From: Rhodanobacteraceae bacterium
GTDB taxonomy: Bacteria; Pseudomonadota; Gammaproteobacteria; Xanthomonadales; Ahniellaceae
Reading direction: 5' to 3'
Length of the DNA: 57,132 nucleotides
NCBI GenBank assembly: GCA_016708465.1
Contig: JADJFT010000012.1
Location: forward strand, 1 to 57,132
The position numbers and the translations under genes were made by a program. Shown piece after piece: positions 25,826-35,433 of this stretch (positions are counted from its first letter, which is position 1; each line of letters starts with the position of its first letter). The notes beneath the pieces were generated by a model. That model did no database searches and had not been told where the DNA came from. It saw only the letters and a list, made by a program, of their open reading frames with translations.

Positions 25826-28607
25826 ATGCGTGTCCCAATGCTCTTCCTGGCGACGACTGCAGTTGCATTCGCCTATGAGGTCGATACCCACGGAAGCATG
25901 ACGCAGGCCGCCTTCCAGCGCTCGGTGCTCGTTGCTGACCCGGCCGTCTACCAGCGGCTTGGGTTCGATCGCCTCGACGCGAAGCGTGCTTTCGATATGC
26001 CTGATGAAATCGAGTGCGTTCAGAACGGAACCGTGCCACGCCGAGATGCCTACGCTGATCCGAACGGCAGTTGGCCAGGGCTGGCGCTCGACTCCGACAT
26101 TCGCTTTCGGTGCCCCAACGGTTTCGAGCAGCGGATCATGCCGCCGCCGTTTTCCGGTCGGATCAGCGCTGGCGCGCTGGGTACGACGCCGCAGTTGCGT
26201 TTCGAATCGTGGCTGATGCGCGGTGCGATTCGCGAAGATGATCTCACCGCCAACAATTATGCGGACCCCCGCGACGCACCCGAATCGGGTCCTTGGGGCG
26301 ATACAAATCGTCCGACCCGCCATTTTTACAGCCCGGTCACCAACACGTCGGATGCTGCTCTAACGCAAAACGGGCTGCCATGGGCGTTGGGCGAGGTCGA
26401 TCCATTCGCGTCGAGCCCCGTGGTGGACGCAAGCCGTGACAATCACTTTTCCTACGCCGATGCGGTGCGCAGCTTTCACGCTGCGCTGACCTACCGCGAG
26501 CCGGGCGCGGTGAGTGACGTGAATGCTCGCGAGGACGCCGCTGCGCGCATGGCGTTCTGGGCGAGCACGCTGAAGTCACTCGGGCACTCGGCACACCTGT
26601 TGCAGGACATGGCGCAACCGCAGCATGTGCGCGGTGAGCGCCACAACTACGTTTGTCGCGGCGTGCTTATGCTGGGCAACCAAGACATTCCGAACAGAAC
26701 CTATGAGAACTTCTCCAACTTCCGGGTGACGGATAACTACAACCGCCAAGTAATCGCAGCAGGTGGATCCAGCTTGTACATCGCGACCAATGCCTGCGAG
26801 GAGAAAAAATGGCTCGACTTGTTCGAGGAGGCCGGTGTGCCCGTTCCACCCGCGATCACGCCTTTTACAACCAGCAGCTATCGGATTCCGACGTTCTCAT
26901 TGGCACGCAAGTTCTACACGACCCGTGCGGCCAGCGACACCACGGTCATCGAGAATTTACCCTGAGCGTAATCAACGCGCGCGCCGGTCTCGCTGACTAT
27001 ACGAATCGTGGGTTCTACACGCAGGACAATGGCGCCGGTCTTTACCAGAGCCCTCCCGCAATCGGCCACCCCGATGTCGTGGAGGCCAACGCCGCTACCG
27101 TCGTGGTGCCTGATCTCGGCGTCATGCGGTTGCGCGCGCTCTATTGGAAAGTGCCGGACGTTGTCGATCCCACCTACGCAGATCCGAATCCGGACGCGCA
27201 AGGTCGGGTGCCGATCGCTTCCGCCAGCTACTGGTCAAGGCTCGGCTTTGACCCAGACATCGTGCTGACTCTCGCCAACTACACGCAGATGGGCGACATG
27301 CTCCGGGCCGCGGGCGATTGCTTACAGTGCTGGCTTGATCAACCACTTCTTCCGAGGAAAGCTTGAAGTCGCCGTTCCAGATCAAGGACTGATCGCGGTC
27401 ATCAACCAAGGGGAGACGCATACCGTCGATGTCGATGGCTATCCGCGTCGCGGCAATCAATCCATCTTCGGCTTCACGAAACTGCGCCTCAAGGTTCGCA
27501 ACACGACACCCGATATCACCGAATCCGGCGCCGTCACTGTAGTGCCGCAAGTCGCAAATTCGGGCCAGTTGGTTGCAGTCGCCCGCTACCACCGCAATGC
27601 ATGCTACACGACCAACTTGAGCGGCCAACGCACTCAGAACGGTACGGCGGCGCCGCCGGCGCCGATTGCGAATCCAACCTGCTCAGCGTCGTTACCCGAG
27701 CGCACCAACTATCAGGAAATTTCTGTCTCGGCACCGTTGACGATCAACGGCGGCAGCCCGTTGCCCTGGGCCGACCGGTGCGTTGGTCGACAAGGTCTTC
27801 GACTTCAGCGCTCAACCCATACCGGTGAACGCAGTTGATCTGTTCGTCCAAGTCGTCTATCGCGGCCGACTCGGAGATGAACTTGACGGCATCGCTGTCG
27901 GCAATCTGGACGTACGAGAACCAACGTTCCTGACTATCTACAACGGAAGCGACTACTACTGGAACGGGTCGGTGTGGACTCCTGGAAACGTGGGCACAAC
28001 AACGCGCGCGGCGGACTACCTGCACATCTGCTCGGGAAGTCCCAGCAAGCTGATCTATCGCCTGGTGCCGGCCGGCGGTGATCCCCAAGCGCTTTCGTTC
28101 TTGTCCGGAGGAATCAATCCTGGCGTCGTTCGCCTGGCGGTGATCACTTCGCCGCCGACCGGCACTCGCGTGTACCGTGGCCAGCCAACCATGGACCCAC
28201 CGCCGAGCGCTGAACCTCGCGTCTTCACCAACAAGGGCACGATCCGACAGGCCGGACGGGAGTTGGCTTCGGCCGCATCGATGGCGGCACCGATGGACTG
28301 CATCGTCGAACAAGCGTCTGGCATCGATGCCTGGTGCAATGCGCCCGCCCAACGGCGGCGCGGGCAAATTCTCGGCGATGTGTTTCAGGCGATCTACTAC
28401 GCTCCGTTCGGACAGGTGGCAATGGTCGACGTTGATGCCGCAGGTCTCCCACCGTATCCCGGGTTGAACGTCCGCTCAGTCGGCGAGATCCGGTTCGATG
28501 ATGAGCCACAGGTCAACTGCCCATCTCCGCCGGCGGCAACGTCGACGATTGAAGAACTCACCATCCTTCGCGAGCAGGCTGCAGCGGAAGGCATCTCGGT
28601 TGATTGA
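25826..28607 (+). CDS. Large secreted protein with phospholipase C/S1-P1-like domain, three frameshifts
   Basis: About 925 aa from ATG 25826, with signal peptide VPMLFLATTAVAFAYE; the mature protein begins near EVDTHGSMTQAAF. The N-terminal 350 residues match the zinc-dependent phospholipase C/P1 nuclease fold: THGSMTQAAF near the N-terminus, HFYSPVTN, and LGHSAHLLQDMAQPQHVRGE with His/Asp zinc ligands. Frame changes near 26950, 27335 and 27770 join the rest, which is beta-rich (VVVPDLGVMRLRALYW, VVPQVANSGQLVAVARYH, LDVREPTFLTIYNGSDYYWN) and ends at 28607. The fold is inferred from motifs; the substrate is unknown. Confidence 0.65.
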
Positions 28608-28676
28608 ATTCGAGCAGACCAGAATTACCTGGGACGCCACGGATGACTAGCGTTTGATCCGCTCGTGAGGCCCGCA

Positions 28677-29729
28677 ATGACCAATCGAAGATTCGTGGGA
28701 CTAAGTCGCCTGACCGCAATCGTTGCTTGCATCGCATGTGCGAACCCGGCGCCGGTCGTTGCCCAATCGCTAGCGGAGGACGACCGTCGGCTTGCGGAAT
28801 TCGTTGAACAGCTGAGCGGCGATGAGCGCCCGATCGCGCAATTGGTCGGCTTGCTTCTCAACAAGGAAGAGAGCGCGCAAGACTTGGCTGCGGAGAAGCT
28901 GGCGCAGCGTTCAGACCTGCCAGACGGAGCTCTGGCCTTGCTGGCCATGAAAGTCTGCCTCGAAGGCGGATTTTTGGCCCCGCCCGCTTTCTGCGGTGAC
29001 AAGCCGCCTGCTGAAGCGCTCTGGGCGACAGATCACAGCAATGAGTTCAATCTTTCCATTGCTTGTTGGTTTCGCGAAGTCCGCGCGAATCCGCCGACGG
29101 AGGCATACCAAACTCAGCGGAGAAATCGTGCGCGGATTTCACGACTCCGACGCGGTTCGACGACCATTCGCAGGAGCTGAAATCCTTCTTGATCCAGGCG
29201 CTGGACGAGCATCACGTCCTCGACAATGCGAATCTTTCGCCCTACAGCGAATTGCCGGTCATGAGCAAGATCTCATCGTCAGTGTTCTTCGCCGAAATGG
29301 TCCTTTATCACGTCTACGACGAATTGAATCGACACGTGGGCTGCGATTCACGAGCAGTAATGCTCTCGGTGCCCGATGCCGAATCGTCGAAGCAGCTCGA
29401 TGCCGGATTCCTCGCGAGAGCGCAGCGAATGCTGGCGACCGGCGGAAATAGCCTACCCACGGTGCAATGCCGAGAGCATTCTCGTGGGACTCAAGGACCC
29501 GAAGGCAATTCATCGCCAATCGGTGCTCATTGAAAGCACTTACGGCAACAGCGTCATCTACTCCAAAGACAGCCGAACGATTGATGGCCTCGCCAAGGTC
29601 ATCTTGCTTGCTGCACGTAGCGGTGACGCGGCCGCATGGCCTGAGTTCGTCAAACTTTTGGAACAGGCCTTGGCCGAGGCGGCGCGTGCCAAATCGAGCG
29701 AGCCCAGTTCCGAGAGTGATGGACAGTGA
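28677..29729 (+). CDS. Secreted helical protein of unknown function, two frameshifts
   Basis: Start ATG 28677 (GTG 28665 also open). Signal peptide LTAIVACIACANPAPVVAQS, then helical repeats (LAEFVEQLSGDERPIAQLVG, KLAQRSDLPDGALALLAMKV). Frame changes at about 29090 and 29470 join QELKSFLIQALDEHHVLDNA and VLIESTYGNSVIYSKDSRTI to a stop at 29729. About 350 aa. Cys in CLEGG, FCGD, IACWF and GCDS. The stop overlaps the GTG of the next gene. No family recognised. Confidence 0.55.
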
Positions 29730-29773
29730 CTCCGGCGCTTCCGCTCGCGCTGAGCAAGATCACGGGGCGATCG

Positions 29774-30737
29774 ATGTTCGTTACCGCCTTGATCGCGGTG
29801 AGCGCGCTCCCGATGACGGCACTCGCCGAAATGGATTGTGGTCCTCCGTCAGCCTCGCCTCCAGTTGAGCTTCGGCCCGAGACGACACCGCTGGCCGTCA
29901 AGATCACGTCACCCGCCGATGGCTTCGTTACACGCCGCGCAGAGATTGAGGTCCGAGGCACCTTCGACGGGCCGCCAAACTCCGGATTGAGAATCAATGG
30001 GCGGGCGCCGATCATGTACGGCAACGAATTCGTGCTGCCTTCCCTTCATCTCCGCACGGACTCAACCAGAATCGAGGCGAGAGTTGTCTCAATGACCGGA
30101 AGCAAGGGAGTGGATAGCGTTGATGTGAGGGTGGACGAGAATGCGCCCGTCGAAGCGCTGGTTCTTACTGCAGATCGCACTAGCGGATTGGTGCCTACGA
30201 CGGCGAAGTTCTCCTGGACCAATGCGTTGCCGCAGGACTTCGCGCGAATGCAAATGGACTTCACCGACGACGGAAGCTTCGATGTCGACTCCACCGAGGT
30301 GTCGACGCCGCTCCAATTCGTCTACGCCAAACCCGGCATTTACACGGCTCGCCTGCGACTCACGACCGCTGAACTCGGCGGGGTGGTTCACGAAGCGACG
30401 CGGTCCGTCGCTTCGGTCAACACGGACTCTCGCCGTGCGACGCTGTGCTACGTGTTCGACCGCATGCGCAAGCGACTGACGGCGTTTGATGTTGCTGGTG
30501 CATTGGAGACACTGAATCCCGGATTTGCGGCCTAACTTCGAGGCCTACTGGACAGCGAACGTCGCGAGGCTACCCATGATGGCTGCCGCGCTCGGTGACG
30601 TTGTGGATGGCACGATGTCCGGGGATTTTGCGCAATTGACCATCGCGCGGCCGTCCGAAGGAAAATTGGAACGACAGGCCTTTTTTATCACCCTCGGGAC
30701 GGATCGCGATGGCGTATGGCGCATCACGGCCATGTAA
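29774..30737 (+). CDS. Secreted beta-sandwich protein, paralogue of 23767-24808, one frameshift
   Basis: ATG 29774 opens MFVTALIAVSALPMTALAEM, a clean signal peptide; a GTG at 29726 overlapping the previous stop is also possible. Domains: Ig-like KITSPADGFVTRRAEIEVRG, PKD-like MQMDFTDDGSFDVDSTEVST and VYAKPGIYTARLRLTT. A frame change near 30525 leads to PNFEAYWTANVARLPMMAAA and the ending GVWRITAM, as in the paralogue at 23767. The pair brackets the secreted block. Confidence 0.7.
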
Positions 30738-30752
30738 AATGGACAAGTCGCC

Positions 30753-31156
30753 TCACGCGAAAATCAGCTTGAGCACTTGGCTCACCGTTTCCGAAGTGGC
30801 GGTCTTGCTAACTTGATCTCCAATCGAATTGGTCGCGATGCGTAGGCGATCAATCAGCGGACTCGCCTGAGGTTGAATCCCCTCTGGCATGCGCTGCAAC
30901 CGTGCAAGGCCTTTGGCGGTCAGTCGCGCACGGCTTTTCAGATGCATGTTGTCTCTGCCCCGGTCGTAGATGATGAACTGCTCATCTGCCAAGAAGCACA
31001 TCGTTGCGCCGAACAGCACCCTCGGCGCTTCGTGGATGTCGAATTCTTCGATGAACCAACTCCTTCCGGTGTGATGTCGATGGGCACAGGAAACTCGTCG
31101 TACAGGGCACTGAAAATGGCTTTGCAGGCGCGGTTGAATTCAGTGATGTTGTGCAC
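30753..31156 (-). CDS. Small winged-helix-like protein, one frameshift
   Basis: ATG 31156 opens MHNITEFNRACKAIFSALYD; after a frame change near 31050 it continues LFGATMCFLADEQFIIYDRG and RARLTAKGLARLQRMPEGI, which looks like a winged helix in which LTAKG starts the recognition region, and ends helical at 30753. About 134 aa. It converges on the secreted block. Resembles small phage/island proteins of DUF2513-like architecture, not firmly assigned. Confidence 0.5.
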
Positions 31157-31384
31157 GATGAGTTCCTTTTGAAGGCTTCTTCGGCGGCGATCGGCTCGCG
31201 ACTTGACCTCTAATTACACATCGAATGATTGCATAGAGGTTTCTGCGCGACGGGCCTGAGGCGGCCGCAGGACTACCGATGTTGGTCTCGACGGCGTGTT
31301 CATCGAATGGCCGACAGAATCGAATCTCCGCCGTCGAGCAGACCGGTAACGCTGCCGCACAGACCAGTTACCTCGACTACAGCC

Positions 31385-31867
31385 TCATCCGCGTGGTCGG
31401 GTGCGGCGAAAACTGCCTACCACACCGACGCCGAGCAGAGCGAGAATGAGCATCGCCAGCCCCGCAAGGGACGACGCGGGAATGCCAGTTGGGAGCACAT
31501 CGAACTGGACCGACTGCGTGACGTAGGTATTTCCACCGAAGCCAGACGTCGGCGCGTAGATGAGGGTGTAATGCCCCGGTGGAAATGTGCCAATCGGGAA
31601 GTCGCAATCCCCTCCCGGAAGAGGGACGCCACAGATCTCGTCCGTCTCATGCGTCAGTGTGACGACGTTGCCCTCAATCGTGATCGATTCCGAGACAGGA
31701 AATGTCGCGCAGCCGCTGCCGAAAAGTCGGGCCGCGATGGGCTGCCCGGCTGACGCCGGATTAGGCACAACTCGTAGGTTCGTAAATGGCGCCGCGATCG
31801 CTTGCGCTCCACTGTCATGACAGCAAAGTAGTCCGAGCAATAGGACTGCGACGCGAATGCCTGCCAC
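31385..31867 (-). CDS. Secreted protein with IPTL-like C-terminal anchor
   Basis: 160 aa with a GTG start at 31867 preceded by TAGGAG. Signal peptide IRVAVLLLGLLCCHDSGAQA. The body is a beta domain (VVPNPASAGQPIAARLFGSG, FPPGHYTLIYAPTSGFGGN). It ends IPASSLAGLAMLILALLGVG followed by an Arg-rich tail, the layout of an IPTL-CTERM/rhombosortase-type sorting tail (short motif, TM helix, basic end). Surface or outer-membrane location after processing is inferred. Confidence 0.7.
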   Translation of the reverse strand: MAGIRVAVLLLGLLCCHDSGAQAIAAPFTNLRVVPNPASAGQPIAARLFGSGCATFPVSESITIEGNVVTLTHETDEICGVPLPGGDCDFPIGTFPPGHYTLIYAPTSGFGGNTYVTQSVQFDVLPTGIPASSLAGLAMLILALLGVGVVGSFRRTRPRG

Positions 31868-32043
31868 GGGAGCTCCTACTGAGAAACGCCACCGAGTTTG
31901 GTTGCAAGACGGCGAGCGAGCAAGGAAGGAATCGACGACCGAATGCATCCATGCTTTTTGCGCCGCCGACGTGTACCGCGACTGCAAGATCTCGCAGGTC
32001 AGCATGAGTCCCATGGTTGCCCGTGTTTCGCAGACTCGACCAT

Positions 32044-33006
32044 TCAGCGACCCTTGCCTTTGGGTGGCCTTTTCTTAGGCGTGCGCGACTTGTACTCCGC
32101 GATCGTCGTGCCCTGCGGCTTGGTCTGCGACGACGCAATGCGACCGTCACTTTTGCGCGCGCTTGCCGACACGGAAGCGATTGAGGCGTCCTCCTCCGAG
32201 ACTGCGTTGAACAGCGGCCTTTCAGGCGACGGATGGATTTGCCCAGCAAAAATTCGAAAGGTCAGCGTGCCGCGCTTGTCGAGAACCGGCCCGCGAATTT
32301 TCTGTCCGGGACGAATGCACGACGTATCTTGTCCCGCGACAATTTTTCCCATGGACCCATCTGCAAACAGGATCTGACCGACCTCGCGGTAGTACGCAAT
32401 GACCGTGCCGCAAAAGTCTTCGCCAAGGACCGAAGGTTCCTTGGCGGGTCTGAGGTTTTCCTTGGCGGGCAACGCGAATGGCGAATGTGATCCGTCGAGC
32501 TTCGGCAGGAGCAAGACACCAGCGGCCTTGTCCCAATCGAGTGATGTGGCGTCAATAGCCAACTCCTTGAGCAATTCAGGTTCTACGCTTGTGGGCAGAG
32601 TGCCGGCAATCTCAAGTAGTTCATCGGCCCCAACGGATTGGTTCTCGCGCAGCCTGGAAGACATGAGTTCTGCGGTGTGCTCAATGCCGCAAATGACCTT
32701 TGCGATGTCCAGACGTGTTGGCCCCTCATGAGGGAAAAGATCAGGGCCGATCAGGATGGGCACCAGCAAGCGGTCGTCGATGACGACGATGTATGGCGCC
32801 AGCTTGCAGTCGCCGAGTAGCGCGAGGCACTTGTCGAAATAGGCGATCTGCCGGGTCAAGTGGGCGAATCGCGACACCTGGATTATCCTGTGGCCGGCGG
32901 TGTCCGTGTCGGGCGCCGACACCTCGATGTAGCGGCACGGCGTGTCCAGCCCTTTGAAATCTCCGGCCAGATGTTGCTGAGTAACAACTGTTGCTTCGTC
33001 GATCAT
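32044..33006 (-). CDS. Hypothetical protein, basic C-terminus
   Basis: 320 aa from ATG 33006 (the longer in-frame start at 33180 is unlikely). The N-terminal half (YIEVSAPDTDTAGHRIIQVS, YFDKCLALLGDCKLAPYIVV, DRLLVPILIGPDLF) looks like a globular alpha/beta domain. The C-terminal half has short strands (GTVIAYYREVGQILFADGSM) and ends in a Lys/Arg/Pro-rich tail. No domain recognised. It stands alone between a secreted gene and the recombinase module. Confidence 0.6.
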   Translation of the reverse strand: MIDEATVVTQQHLAGDFKGLDTPCRYIEVSAPDTDTAGHRIIQVSRFAHLTRQIAYFDKCLALLGDCKLAPYIVVIDDRLLVPILIGPDLFPHEGPTRLDIAKVICGIEHTAELMSSRLRENQSVGADELLEIAGTLPTSVEPELLKELAIDATSLDWDKAAGVLLLPKLDGSHSPFALPAKENLRPAKEPSVLGEDFCGTVIAYYREVGQILFADGSMGKIVAGQDTSCIRPGQKIRGPVLDKRGTLTFRIFAGQIHPSPERPLFNAVSEEDASIASVSASARKSDGRIASSQTKPQGTTIAEYKSRTPKKRPPKGKGR

Positions 33007-33307
33007 GCTTGCTAGTCCTTGGTTGGCGTTGGCGGGCTTCGAAGAGCCGAGGCGACAGAGTTGCACTCTCGACCCCTCCGCATTTGGCCGAAAGGCGCCA
33101 TTGCGTCGGGGCTTTGGCACGGACTGGTCATCTAGTCCGGAACAAGCGCCGCACGTGTCTTGCGTCGGCTCGCTACGCACTATTCAGCATCTCCGCCGGG
33201 CTTGGGGCCGTATGAACCGAGATTCATGGGGATCTAAACCGCATTTCAGGTCGGGGACGGAATAGTTGCGGCGATCAGAATGCCCGCTGCCAACCCAAGG
33301 TGCCGGT

Positions 33308-33340
33308 ATGAAACCCCCATAGATTCAAAGGGGGTTTCAT
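33308..33340 (+). terminator. Rho-independent terminator-like hairpin
   Basis: ATGAAACCCCC (33308-33318) and GGGGGTTTCAT (33330-33340) form a perfect 11-bp stem followed by GTTTTT on the plus strand. It lies in the 400-bp gap between the hypothetical gene and the recombinase module; no plus-strand gene ends just before it, so it may shield the module from read-through. Confidence 0.65.
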
Positions 33341-33423
33341 GTTTTTGGCTGCAATCGGCGTCTGTGGCCGCCGAAACCCTGTGCAGCCCAATTGAAGGGC
33401 GCTGGCGGAACCGTTATGGAGAA

Positions 33424-34153
33424 CTACTGTCGGCGCGTGATCCAGATGGCGCCGACGATGCGCAGCAAGTGGCGCGTGCCGGAAAGCACGGGGGACGTCG
33501 ACAAGTTCACATCGACCAGCGCAAACAGATCGCGGCGGTCATATTCGGCCGCGATTAGGGCGGGCGAATGACCAACGGACTCGAGCAATGACGTGAGCAC
33601 AGGAAGATCCCGCTTGCTCAGCCTCAACACGTTGCGGGCATCAGGCGCGGCGAGCGCGAAGATCGACTCGACCAAGCCATCGAGTTGCTTGCGTTGTGCA
33701 TCGCCTACGGGACGATCGGCGATCTCCCACAACCGATACAGATGGGCTGCGCGGCCGAAGCGGCGCGCGATGGCTTTGCTGCTTTCGGACTTGTCGCCAC
33801 GTAGGAGCCCGCAGCCCGTTTTGGCCTCAAATTCGCGCGCAGTTAGATGTGTGGTTTCGAGTTGTTGGGAACTGGTTTTGATGGTCAGCGTCGCATTCGC
33901 GATGGACGCGCCGCGCTCGGTCCACCCGAAGACAACCGATTTCGCGGACGGTGAGCGGATGCTCGACCGCGTTCGCGTCAACAACGACCGGACGCTCGAC
34001 AGCCGTCGGCACGGCTCTGGGTGCGATCGAGTGGGTCAACCAGCCGCAACTCGTCGAGGTCGAGCCACGTCGCTGACGCACCTTGATTGCACCTGCCGCC
34101 GAAATGCCTAGAGCGGTCGCAGCTGTCCGGGCGTCAGCCAACGACCGATCCAT
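33424..34153 (-). CDS. Third gene of the recombinase module, frameshifted
   Basis: About 243 aa. ATG 34153 lies inside the end of the recombinase gene (MDRSLADARTAATALGISAA, then AIKVRQRRG). After frame changes between 34070 and 33960 the rest is open: VVFGWTERGASIANATLTIK, LLRGDKSESSKAIARRFGRA, RLSKRDLPVLTSLLESVGHS. No domain recognised; it could be a DNA-binding accessory protein. It overlaps the preceding gene, so the three are one operon. Confidence 0.55.
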
Positions 34154-35400
34154 CGATCCGACCGCGCGCGCAACACCCACGGAAAGGGAAAATAGCTCAG
34201 CAGCGTTGTCCGAATGTTCGCGTGCCCGAGGGTGATGGCAATGCGAGCGAGGTCGCGCGGCGTGAGCACGTCCAGATCGCCGACATCGGCCGGAACCTCA
34301 CCGTCTTGCGCCAGCAGAATCGATGGGAGATACAGCTTGATGATTCGAATCGACGCGCCAAGTCCACGCAGTCGATGGGGTCGCTCGCGCGGACGCGTTG
34401 TCGCCTGCGCCAGGATCTCAGCGACGGCTCCCCGCAACTCGGATTTCTGACCCAAGTCGCGCGAGCCGTCCAACGTCGCGAACAGGTAGGCATTGTGTCT
34501 TTCATGTTCCGGCCAGCGCTGTTGCTCCGCTCTTGACCAGGTCATGACGTCGAAGCCGCTGGTCGCATCCAGCGCTGCAGTGACGTCGACAATTCGCCGT
34601 CCTGCTGGCGTCTTGATACGACGGTTGCGGTTGGGCGCAATCTTCAACCAAAGCCGACCCTCCATGAGGTGCAGGTCGCGATGACGCGCTCCGAGGACTT
34701 CGCCCGATCGTGCGCTCGCGGCGGCGATCAGCCGCAATGCGATGTGTCGTCGCCGTGACAAGCGCGATGCCGTCGACGGCGTCCGCGTTGCGATTTCGAA
34801 AGACGCAGATGCGCCAGACAGGTCGATTGCCCATGAGCATTCTGTCGGCAGGATGATCTCCGCATCCACAGAGCGTTCTACCGCCGGCAAGTACGCTTTC
34901 AGTTCGGACGTGTCGATCGGTTCGAGATCGAAGGGTTCGGATACCACATCGAGAAACGCCATCAACTCGCGTGCCGTCCTGGCTCGCGCAAGTTCTGGCT
35001 TGCTCTCGACGATGTCAATGCACACCTCGGTCAGTTCCAGCTCATCGAGGTCCGACAACGGTGTCCCGCCGGTGTACTCGACCAGCTTGTCGCCGACTGA
35101 TGTCAGGTAAGTGTGAATGGTCGCGTATGCGGGATTCGGCGTCCTTTCCGTGCCATGCCGAAGCATGTGCGCCGTCCAGAATCCCAGCGCCGCGACGACA
35201 GCGTTCGTCTCCTTGTCTTTGACCATCGCGTCGATTTCGGCAGCAATGGCGCCGCGACTGGTCTCGTAGTTCGCGGGCGTCACTTCCTTGTTGCTGCGGG
35301 TCAAGACGATGGTCTTGTTATTGGCGGTGGAAACGAGTTTCACGAGTTGAGATATCAGGCCGGCTTTCGCCCACCCGTCTAGGTTGAAGAACCGATTCAA
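34108..35400 (-). CDS. Tyrosine recombinase of the module
   Basis: 430 aa in one frame from a TTG at 35400 (no ATG nearby; the upstream in-frame stop is only 13 codons before). Catalytic features: AASARSGEVLGARHRDLHL (box I Arg), HRLRGLGASIRI (box II, H-x-L-R), ITLGHANIRTTLLSYFPF (GH box and Tyr nucleophile). The N-terminal half (about 200 residues) would be the core-binding domain and is atypical. It is the only module member with a complete-looking active site. It follows the large protein by about 34 bp and overlaps the third gene. Confidence 0.75.
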   Translation of the reverse strand: MNRFFNLDGWAKAGLISQLVKLVSTANNKTIVLTRSNKEVTPANYETSRGAIAAEIDAMVKDKETNAVVAALGFWTAHMLRHGTERTPNPAYATIHTYLTSVGDKLVEYTGGTPLSDLDELELTEVCIDIVESKPELARARTARELMAFLDVVSEPFDLEPIDTSELKAYLPAVERSVDAEIILPTECSWAIDLSGASASFEIATRTPSTASRLSRRRHIALRLIAAASARSGEVLGARHRDLHLMEGRLWLKIAPNRNRRIKTPAGRRIVDVTAALDATSGFDVMTWSRAEQQRWPEHERHNAYLFATLDGSRDLGQKSELRGAVAEILAQATTRPRERPHRLRGLGASIRIIKLYLPSILLAQDGEVPADVGDLDVLTPRDLARIAITLGHANIRTTLLSYFPFPWVLRARSDRWIGRWLTPGQLRPL

Positions 35401-35433
35401 CCAAGGGCGCCGGAGAGGCCGTCTTCTCTAGGC

